Positions 42,111-51,442 of a DNA stretch of 64,000 bases are shown piece after piece. Made by a program: the position numbers and the translations under genes. The stretch is from Calliopum simillimum. Its lineage: Eukaryota; Arthropoda; Insecta; Diptera; Lauxaniidae. Below the pieces are notes generated by a model. That model searched no databases and was not told the origin of the DNA. It worked only from the letters and a program-made list of their open reading frames with translations. Numbering within the stretch: the stretch's first letter is position 1; each line of letters begins with the position of its first letter. Where the stretch lies: contig OX638371.1 in NCBI GenBank assembly GCA_951812925.1, positions 42,878,101 through 42,942,100 of the forward strand, read 5' to 3'.

Positions 42111-43867
42111 TATATAACATTGTGGTTACAAGTTAAGTTCGAGTAAAGTTTAAAACCCAAACTGACGACTGTCGTGCTAAATTTTATAGTAGTTCCTGCA
42201 ATACTCAGGGTTGGGATATTACTCATATCGTATCTGCTATGCGAGATAGCTAAAGCATTTGTCTTGGAGGCATTTAGATGCAGACAATTTTGTTAGGCCC
42301 AAACAGATATGGAATCCAGGGGTTCCTGCATTCTGTAAATAAGATCTTCAGAGAGGCCTATGGGTCGTGACAAATACACTTGCGCATCGTCCCCATACAG
42401 ATGAATCTTTACATTTTTACAACAGTAAACAATATCATTGATAAAAATAGTGAAGAGAATTGGCCCAAAAATTGAACCTTGCGGTATTCCTGATAAAGTT
42501 CTACGAAAATTTGAAACTTCCTTCTTATGAACAACTTTTTGCAACCGAAGAGATAAGTAACTCTTGATGGGACTTACAGAACTTTGAGGAGGATATTATG
42601 GTTTACCATGTCGAATGCTTTAGAGAAATTCAATAAAGTCAAGACTGTCAGATCCCCTTGGTCATATGCAGGCCGTAACTAAACTGATTTACTGAATGTT
42701 ATTTTTTGGTATTTAAATGTTCTACTATTTGTGCAGAAATAAGTTTTTCAAGTACTTTGGAAAGCGAAGACAAAATGCTTATTGGGCGGAAATCATTAGC
42801 TGTAATACTGGTATTTTTCTTTGCAACAGGTATAACATTAGCGATTTTTCATCTTACTAGAAGAGTCGATGTTGTTATACTAAAGTTAATAATATGCGTT
42901 GGAGAATAAGCTTTATGAATCTTAGACTTATACCATCTTCCCCAACAGTATTGGATTTAATAGAAAATATGGTTTTTAAAATATCTTGCTCCGTAGCGTT
43001 TATAAAGTTAAGTTCTTCATCAAGATGGCGAGAGCCAGTAGGGTTAAAAACAACTGGAGAAACACGTACTGAAGGATGAGATTGCAAAAAGTGATTGTTT
43101 AAATAATTGGCATCTAAATTGCAATCGGTGTTATTTTTACCTCTAATGCCAAAGTTCTTTAAGTTATCCCACAAAACTTTTGAGGGCAGGTTAGTGTCGA
43201 GCTTTGAGTGAAAAAAATTAATTTTTGAGTCACGCGTTATGACTGTTGCGCGATTTCTGGCAACACGGAAAACCTCCCAATTAGTTGGATTACGTTTCCA
43301 CAGGGCATACTTTTTATTTCGGCTTTTAACTGCTAGCACTACTTCATTTGTGAAGAACGTATTTATCAAAGAGTTTACAAGAGACATAAAATATGAAAGC
43401 TTCTCAAGAACATCGGCATAGAACCAGCAATTATTCCTAGGTAGCTGACTAGCTTCACTGTGAAGTGCACCAACATCTACTCGCTTAAAATCTCGGAAGC
43501 TTATAAGTAAATCGGTTGACACAGCATCATCTTCATACGTGTATTGCTCTATTTTTGTGTTTAGTGCACTCATGTCGTTTTTCAATTCCTTTATCTTAGC
43601 ACATGCAGTCTCAGTAACGCTGACACGCTCGCTTATTGCAACACAAAGGGCCTCAGCAGCAACGACTCTCACCTCCATATCAGTAAGAGACTTTTTTAAG
43701 TTTACGATCTCATCTGCCATCAAATCTTTTTTCAGCAAAACTCTTTTTTTCTAATTCCGTAATTGCATTAGTCAGCTTAGAGATTATTTTCTCTTGTTCC
43801 ACTAAACTAATATTAATAATTGAACAACAACACACAATACAATTATTTAAATTTTCTTTAATAACAT

Positions 43868-45662
43868 AGTACCTGGAGACCGATCCCTACTCGGTCAACA
43901 ATCTAATCTTATTATTTTAGTCGATGTTTTTATTCATAGCTATTTTTTGTAATGAAACTTGTATCTTTTCAGTTCTAACGGTCATGCTATCAAAATGATA
44001 AAGAAACCGATGAGAATAATAATAAAAAAAAAACTCGAGAAGCATCGAATGGTATAGAAAAATATCAAAAACTCTAATTTTTTTTTGGTGGAATAGAATG
44101 CCCTAAAATAAATAAATGCGTCATGCCACGCACCCAAAATATTTCGTCTTTTGTATGGGGGCTGAAATGTCTTATCTTCGAAGGATCATAACTCGGAAAA
44201 TAAGAATCCTATTGGAAAAATCATAAAGGATATTTGGATAAGGAAGAGTGTAACTATTCGATGCTATTAATAAAAAAGAATTCCACCTTTTCTTGTAGTT
44301 ATGCTGTAAGACTGAACACAGCGTTTTCTTCAACTTCAAGCAAGGAAATTTCAAAATCCTGCAGGTATAATGACAGTTCTGCTAATGAAGACGGATTTAG
44401 CTTCAAAAAGTACATAAGACTGCATATAAGAATTAAACAGTTCATTCCATTTTTTTTTGTGCCTGAGTTATTAACCAAAATTTTTATTTTGATAAAAAAG
44501 TGGGCGTGGCAATTATTAAACAAAGCCTTCTTTTTGTAATGCTTTAGATACTCCTGATCCAGATCCGCATACCAAATTTCATCAAAATATGTTGTACCAT
44601 TTGCGAGAAATAGCATTTAATGTGTTTTACTTGTATGGGAGGTTCCACGCGCACTTTCGATATTTTGCCTACTTTCAGATCGTAGGTGCTTAATAGCAAG
44701 TAGACTCACTACAGTTAAATTCAGAAAGATTGCTTAAGTAGTTTTGTTTTTATAGCGCATTATATTTTTGTGGGCGGTGCCACGCCCTTCAACCAGTTTT
44801 TCCAATATAACGGCATGTCACATATTAATACTTGTTTACAGGGGTAACAGCTCCAAAATTTTCGAAGTCGTTTTCGAGTATTATTGAATCAAAATTTTCA
44901 AGGGTTAAAAAGTGGGCGTGGCACTTACTCAATCCCGCCCACTTTTCGCTTGTTATAAGTCGTTATTAAGCAGTACCTACATACCAAATTTCATTAAAAT
45001 ACCTTGTAATATTTGCGAGAAATAGCATTTAACGTATTTTGCTTGTATGTGAGGTTCCACGCGCAACGGCGACATTTTGCCCAATTTCAGATCAGAGATG
45101 CCTTATAGCAAGTAGCCTCCCCACAGCTAATTTTAGAATGATTAATTTATTAGTTTTCTTTTTATACCGTATTATATTTTTGTGGGCGGTGCCACGCCCT
45201 TCAACGAGTTTTCCCAATATAACGGCATATTTTATATTAATACTTGTTTGCAGAGGTAGCATCTGCTAAATTTTCATCAAAATTGTTGTAGTCGTTTTCG
45301 AGAAATATTTAATCAAAGTTTTCAAGGGCTTAAGAGTGGGCGTGGCACTTCTTCGATCCCGCCCACTTTTTGTCTGTTACAAGGTATTATCAAGCCATAC
45401 CCGCTCACAAAATTTCATTTAACTACCTTTTATGGTTTGCGAGTTATGATCATATCAAATTTAAAATTTAATGCGATGCCACGCCCCCTGGTGAGCATTT
45501 ACAAAGTTCAAACCTAGCTCATTCTTCATTGTATGCTAATATCTAACATTATCCGAAGTTTTATTAAAATAGCTGTAGCCGTTTTCGAGAAAAAGTTTTG
45601 CCCGTTCCAAACAAACATACATAAGTACATACAATTTTATCTCTTATAAGAAGAGAAGATTT
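43868..45662. repeat. Dispersed repeat, copy B, with ~414-bp internal units
   Basis: Begins AGTACCTGGAGACCGATCCC, matching copy A at 3838. The GGTTCCACGCGCA word lies at about 44639 and 45053 (414 bp apart), and TGGGCGGTGCCACGCCCTTC at about 44771 and 45182. It ends near ACAATTTTATCTCTTATAAG. It carries the empty site for the solo LTR found in copy A. Non-coding. Confidence 0.7.
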
Positions 45663-45699
45663 GTTTTAACACATCATTTGTTATTTGACTTAATATTTA

Positions 45700-46045
45700 T
45701 AGATATAATACTAGACTGGCTCATAGTCAGCAGATTATAACCGGAAGTCCCGATTCGGATCCGAATTCAGACCAAACTTTTATAGAAAATACAGTCCTTG
45801 CGTCAATGCCTGACCTTCAGAATTCAGATAATAGAGATAGTGTTAGGAATAACTCATGGGTAACCGTTATATTACCGATAGCCCGTAGAATGTTGACAGA
45901 ATTACAGATTTTATAAGTACGTCAGTATCACACCAAGTTCCTAGGGAATTAATATCTCGGGGAAAATCGTTTGTTGGTAAGATTAAATGAATCCATAAGT
46001 TAAATCTTGCAACACAACTTTCATATCAACCTGCCAATAGTGCTC
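45700..46045 (+). pseudogene. Possible N-terminal part of a decayed gag gene
   Basis: A frame of about 65 codons (SPDSDPNSDQTFIENTVLAS onward, 45705-45915) looks protein-coding but cannot be named. It stops just before the inverted-repeat array, and a gag-like sequence in the same orientation resumes on the other side of the array at about 49830. That they are one gene is inference. Confidence 0.3.
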
Positions 46046-47298
46046 ACCTAGTGTGCCAAACGGACCCGTTTCGAATCAGTAACGGGTACCTATTTTCGTA
46101 CTTTTATCCGTTACGGAAACTGTTCCGGATCTTTTACTGACCCATTTGCGAGAGAAATTCCTCTAAAAAATCGAATTCGTTTTGAATTCGAGCTTACGAG
46201 TTCAAAACGGATTCGCTTTTTAAATAATGTTAATGCTGTTTATAAAAAAGAGAAAAAAAATTTTTAAGCGACAACTAGGCTATTGACCTACATATATGAT
46301 GTAGACTTATCTGATGTGATATAAAGTTTATATGTTGGACAAATTTCTGTTGTTTTTTTTTTATAAGTTTTCTGTGTTCTTTCTCTTCCCTTCTTTTGAT
46401 AAAAATATTACCCAAAATTGGAATCAAAAACGTTTACAAAAAATTACACGAATCATACGCATTAAAATAAAAGGATACAAAAAAAAAAACAAATAAAAAA
46501 TGTTTTTTATCATCACCCAATGTGCACAAAAACGGATGAGGATCCGTTTCGAACCTGTTACGAGTTCAAAAAGGTATAAAAAACGTAATCCGCGGTAACG
46601 GATCCATTTCAAACCCGTAACGTACATCAAAAACGAATTCAAAACGCTGTGTATAAATAAAAAAAAAGCGTTTTGAAGCGCTTATTAGCGATTAAAAAAA
46701 AAATAAACAAAAGAAAAAAACTATCGATCCGCTTATGGTAGAATTCGAACCCGGGTAATTTCGCAATGCAGGCCCGTTTCGAATCCGAAACGTATGTAAT
46801 AACGAATTCAAAACGGATTTGCTTTTAAAAATGTTAATGCTGTATATTTTCAGAAAAAAACCGTTTTGACGCGCTTATTAGCAATTAAAAAAAAAAAATA
46901 AAAAGAAAAAAAAGGACGAAAAATAAAGGGTAAAATCCACCTTTGGTAGGATTCGAACCTGGGTAAATCCGTTTCGAATCCGTAAATACTTCAAATACGA
47001 ACCCAAAACGGATTTGCTTTAATTAATTTTAATGATGATAAAAAAAATATTTTTCATTTGTTTTTTTTTTATCTTTTTATTTTATTGCGTATGATTTTTT
47101 GTAAACTTTTCAAATTATGTTTGAAGAAATGTTTTTGATTCCAAATTCGAGTATATAATATTTTTTATCAAAAGAAGGGAAGAGAAAGAACACAGAATAC
47201 TTATTAAAAAATCAACAGAAATTTGTTTAATCAATACAAACTTTAAATCTCAACATAACATAAGTTTACATCAGATATGTCAACATCATATCGGTTAA

Positions 47299-47372
47299 TA
47301 GCTTAGTTGGCTAACGTCTCGTGTATGGAAAAGTATTACCCCGGAAGCCTGGGTTCTACTCCCGGCCGGGCT
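47299..47372 (+). ncRNA. tRNA-like module with A and B boxes, copy 1
   Basis: A box TAGCTTAGTTGG (47299-47310) fits TRGCNNAGYNGG exactly. B box GGTTCTACTCC (47352-47362) differs from GGTTCGANTCC at one position. The spacing of 41 bp is suitable for Pol III. A CTGGG/CCCGG T-stem can form, but acceptor ends do not pair, so it is a tRNA-derived promoter or SINE head rather than a functional tRNA. Confidence 0.5.
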
Positions 47373-48384
47373 ATTAATTTTTTATTTTTTTGTTTTTTTA
47401 ATTAAAAATAAGTGCTTCACCATTTTTTTTTTTTTTTTATAAGCAGCATTAACATTATTAAAAGCGAATCCGTTTTGAACTCGTTTTTGATGTACGTTAC
47501 AGGTACGAAACGGATCCATAAAAGTAGAAAAAACGATTCGTTTTTTTTTTAGGAATCCTTCCCGCAAACGGATCAGTAACGGATACGTAACGGAGAAGAA
47601 GTACGAAAATATGAACCCGCTACGGATCCGAAACGAGTCCGTTTGGCACACTGGGATCCCAATGTGCACAAAAACGGATGAGGATCCGTTTCGAATCCAT
47701 TACGAGTTCATAAAGGTATAAAAAACGTAATCCGCGGTAACGGATCCATTTCGAACCCGTAACGTACATCAAAAACGAATTGAAAACGCTTTGTTTAGAT
47801 AAAAAAAAAAAACATTTTGAAGCGCTTATTAGCGAATAAAAAAAAAATTAAATTCCGCAGTGCTGGCCCGTTTCGAATCCGAAACTTATGTAAAAACGAA
47901 TTCAAAACGGATTTGCTTTTAAATATGTTAATGCTGTATATTTACAGAAAAAAACCGTTTTGATGCGCCTATTAGCAATTAAAAAATAATAAAAAGAAAA
48001 AAAAAAGGAAGAAAAATAAAGGGTAAAAATCCACCTCTGGTAGGATTCGAACCTGGGCAAATCCGTTTCGATTCCGTAAATACTTCAAATACGAACTCAA
48101 AACGGATTTGCTTTATTTAATTTTTATGATAAAAAAAATATTTTTGATTTGTTTTTTTTTTTCTTTTTATTTTATTGCGTATGATTTTTTGTAAACTTTT
48201 CAAACTCTGTTTGAAAAAATGTTTTTGATTCCAAATTTGAGTATATAACATTTTTTATCAAAAGAAGGGAAGAAAAACAACAGAATACTTATAAAAAAAA
48301 CAACAGAAATTTGTTTAATATACAAACTTTAAATCTCAACATCAAATAAGTCTACATCAGTTAAGTAAACATCATATCGGCCAA

Positions 48385-48455
48385 TAGCCTAGTTGTCTAA
48401 CGTCTCGTGTATGAAAGAGTAATACCCCGGGAGCCTGAGTTAGACTCCCGGCCGG
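48385..48455 (+). ncRNA. tRNA-like module, copy 2
   Basis: A box TAGCCTAGTTGT (48385-48396) and a decayed B box AGTTAGACTCC (48438-48448). Followed by the same downstream body as copy 1 (AATAAGCGCTTCACC...AGCATTAACATT). Confidence 0.4.
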
Positions 48456-48899
48456 GCTGGTATTTTTTTTTTTTTTTTTGTTATTTTGTTTTTTTTTAAT
48501 TAAAAATAAGCGCTTCACCCTGTTTTCTTTTTTTTTATAAGCAGCATTAACATTATTAAAAGCGAATCCGTTTTGAATTCGTTTTTGATGTACGTTACAG
48601 GTTCGAAACGGATCCATAAAAGAAGAAAAAATGATTCGTTTTTTTTTTAGGAAACGCAAACGGATCAGTAACGGATACGTAACGGATAAAAAGAACGAAA
48701 ATATGAACCCGTTACGGATCCGAAACGAGTCCGTTTGGCACACTTGGATCCGTTTCGAACCTGTAACGTACATTAAAAACGAATTCAAAACGGATTCGCT
48801 TTTAATAATGTTAATGCTGCTTATAAAAAAAAAAAAGAAAAATGGTGAAGCGCTTATTTTTAATCAAAAAAAAAATAAAATAACAAAAAAAAATTACTA

Positions 48900-48975
48900 G
48901 CCCGGCCGGGAGGCGAACCCAGGCTCCTGGGGTATTACTTTTTCATACACGAGACGTTAGACAACTAGGCTATTG
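48900..48975 (-). ncRNA. tRNA-like module, copy 3 (inverted)
   Basis: On the minus strand: A box TAGCCTAGTTGT (48961-48972) and B box GGTTCGCCTCC (48909-48919). Same body follows in the minus direction, so module and body travel as a unit. Confidence 0.45.
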
Positions 48976-49308
48976 ACCGATATGATGTTGACTTATCTGA
49001 TGTAGACTTATCTGATGTTGAGATTTAAAGTTTGTATTGATTAAACAAATTTCTGTTGTTTTTTTATAAGTATTCTGTGTTCTTTCTCATCCATTCTTTT
49101 GATAAAAAATATTATATACTCAAATTTGGAATCAAAAACAGAGTTTGAAAAGTTTACAAAAAAATCATACGCAATAAAATAAAAAGATAAAAAAAAACAA
49201 ATCAAAAATATTTTTTTTATCGTCATTAAAATTAATTAAAGCAAATCCGTTTTGAGTTCGTATTTGCAGTATTTACGGATTCGAAACTGATTTACCCAGG
49301 TTCGAATC

Positions 49309-49711
49309 CTACCACAGGTGGATTTTTACCCTTTATTTTTCTTCCTTTTTTTGTTTTTATTTTTTTTTTTAATTGCTAATAAGCGCATCAAAACGGTTTT
49401 TTTCTGTAAATTTACAACATTAACATATTTAAAAGCAAATCCGTTTTGAATTCGTTTTTACATATGTTTCGAATTGGAAACGGGCCCGCACTGCGGAATT
49501 ACCTATAGGCGGTTCGAATCCTACCACAGGTGGATTTTTACCCTTTATTTTTCTTCCTTTTTTTGTTTTTATTTTTTTTTTTAATTGCTAATAAGCGCAT
49601 CAAAACGGTTTTTTTCTGTAAATTTACAACATTAACATATTTAAAAGCAAATCCGTTTTGAATTCGTTTTTACATATGTTTCGAATTGGAAACGGGCCCG
49701 CACTGCGGATT
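49309..49711. repeat. 202-bp tandem duplication
   Basis: GGTTCGAATCCTACCACAGG begins at 49309 and again at 49511. The two units differ only near their ends (GGAATTACCTATAGG against GGATTACTATAGG). The near identity indicates a very recent duplication or an assembly artefact. Confidence 0.8.
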
Positions 49712-49779
49712 ACTATAGGCGGATCGATAACTTTTTCCTTTTTTTTATTTTTTTTTTTTTTAATTGGGCAAGTTATTCC

Positions 49780-50570
49780 AACCAAAAATTTAATGGAAAA
49801 CCTAATTTTTAGTCAAGAAATCACCAAACCATTACACAAACATCAGATTATGCTAATGTAGAAGTAATTTATCAAAATGAACGATTAGAAATTTTCCACT
49901 GGAATGTGAATTTTACCGGGAATGGAACTGGATTAAGAGTAGACCAGTTCATACCGCGTTGAGCATATTGCTATACCTCAAAAATACTGTACTTATCAGA
50001 TTAGATCAGCTCAAGCGGATTGCGATATTGAATGTGAATTGATGAATCGAATGAAAAAACCAAATGAAAGCTTTAACCAATTTTTGATAACATTATAGAG
50101 TTGAATTCCAGTACGTACTATATGCGTAAGTTTCGTACAAATGGTGATTTAATCGAAATAATCAAACCAAATGTGAACTCTAAATTAATGATTTTCATAC
50201 ATAATTCTTCTTCTTCTTCGTTGTCTACATTCCTACTTTCCTTTATGCAAAGCCAAAGGTTTGTGAGTTAAGCGCTTTAATTTAAAACTGACCCTGAAAA
50301 CCATGAAAACTTTGTAGATGCTCTAGTAAGTAATAACCGTTTTACGGAAAAGAAACCTGATCATTTCAAGTTTACTTGTTTTGACTGCAGAGAAAGAGGT
50401 CACATCGCAATTAATTGCATAAAGAAATCTAATAGAGTATTTTGTTATAAGTGTGACGCAGATGATAATGTTGTTTCAAACTGCCCTAAGTGTGCAGATA
50501 AAAAATTTTTAAGGAGCAGAAGTCCTGTGGACCCTGCATCCCAAATTTTGACCCCGGAACTGATTTGAAA
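49780..50570 (+). pseudogene. Decayed gag gene with CCHC knuckle
   Basis: Pieces in several frames: EIFHWNVNFTGNGTG and VDQFIPR (about 49890-49965), then RKFRTNGDLIEII, and near 50390-50500 the zinc knuckle CFDCRERGHIAINC (CX2CX4HX4C) followed by CYKC...C and CPKC. This fits a Ty3/Gypsy-type nucleocapsid. Stops interrupt it and no protease or RT follows. Confidence 0.6.
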
Positions 50571-50916
50571 GATATTAACAAATTTTAAATTAGGTTTAAT
50601 TGGTTTTTAGGTTAGAATGTATCGAAAACTATACACGATAGAGCAATTCTGAGATTGGATTCGAATTCAGCATCGCAAAACACATCGAATGTGATTATTT
50701 TGATTTTTGTTTGTTGTAGTAAAAAAAAAATGTTTTTTTGTTTTATATGGAAAACTAGAAAAGTGGCTTTCTTTCTCGAAGGGACCATTTGATCGGATTT
50801 TTTTAGAGGATGGGAAAATGATCGAAAAGGCGTATAAAATCAACCCCCATTTTCGCAATTTTTGTTTGATAATCCTGCCTTTAAGAGCACTGTGTAAACG
50901 GGTTAAAAAATGTTAA

Positions 50917-51110
50917 AGCCAACAAACAGGCCTGTTCCGAAATCCGTGTGATTTCAATTACTTTTCATTTAGAAAGCTTTTTGATGAAAGCGATAAAAGT
51001 ATTAGAATCTGTTTTTTAGAGAATTACAGGTTCTACGAATAATATTATTTTGCATTAACGAAAAAGTAACTGTTAAGGAAATATTCTAAAAAAACTACAA
51101 AAAGTCGAAA
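50917..51110. repeat. Foldback left arm, partner 56200-56395
   Basis: GTTCCGAAATCCGTGTGATT (50934) mirrors AAATCACACAAATTACGGAA (56362). GAATTACAGGTTCTACGAAT (51022) mirrors the stretch near 56270. The two arms of about 190 bp enclose the CR1 element. Confidence 0.75.
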
Positions 51111-51127
51111 AAATTTATTTTATTGAG

Positions 51128-51128
<1 letters not shown>

Positions 51129-51161
<33 letters not shown>
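51129..51161 (-). repeat. (TAA)n 3' tail of the CR1 element
   Basis: About eleven units of TAA on the minus strand, directly after GAGAGAATTT. Marks the 3' terminus. Confidence 0.8.
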
Positions 51162-51162
<1 letters not shown>

Positions 51163-51442
51163 AATTCTCTCCTAGTACAACAAGATATAAATCTTATAAT
51201 TATAGACTAGGTCACGACATTGAGTTAGCAGTAAGTTTGTAGATCACTATATCAAAATTAATAAAAATTAATAACTAATAAAATAAGATAAATACATAAA
51301 ATTTAAATAAAAAACGTTAAGAACAGTAAAAACAATAAATGTTACAATCAAAGGTTCTATAAATTTTACCAAGAAATGGTTTACAACGTTATACACTACT
51401 TAAAGATATAGCAAATTTTTAAATAAAAGTGTCTTAGGAATA

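Larger units (their letters stand above)
40640..43866 (-). pseudogene. CR1-like LINE remnant split by later insertions
   Basis: Three CR1-like segments lie in order on the minus strand. 42875-43738: an open 287-codon frame. 42120-42660: RT motifs LLNFSKAFDMVNHNIL, SGIPQGSIFGPILF and the catalytic box as YGDD. 40650-41140: the ORF2 C-terminus (LRQLWCTAAFI, SELVFGYPDSASKQ, LIFLHRLINKLCPNYLYEKL). Between the last two lie an RNase-H LINE fragment and a hAT MITE. In the 287-codon frame a coiled-coil that looks like ORF1 runs directly into the ORF2 spacer (SFRDFKRVD), so the endonuclease is deleted. Frameshifts elsewhere make it dead. Confidence 0.75.
46050..49770. repeat. Inverted-repeat array with tRNA-like modules
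   Basis: Built from units bounded by AGTGTGCCAAACGGAC and its complement: 46050-47652 (both ends present, a foldback), 47653-48744 (same right end) and 48745-49770 (reverse orientation). Words such as CGAAACGGATCC, AAAACGGATTTGCTTTT and AATGTTAATGCTG recur many times on both strands. Three tRNA-like Pol III promoter modules lie in the arms. No protein is encoded; the open frames here are mirror copies of low-complexity sequence. Confidence 0.65.

Noticed and set aside
46424..48900. Repeated 70-140-codon frames in the array
   Set aside because: They are mirror copies of AT-rich repeat text with Lys/Phe runs from poly-A/T; no conserved domain.
49309..49345. Possible tRNA gene (perfect GGTTCGAATCC)
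   Set aside because: There is no cloverleaf: the upstream D-arm and acceptor pairing are missing. It is a B-box-like word within the array.
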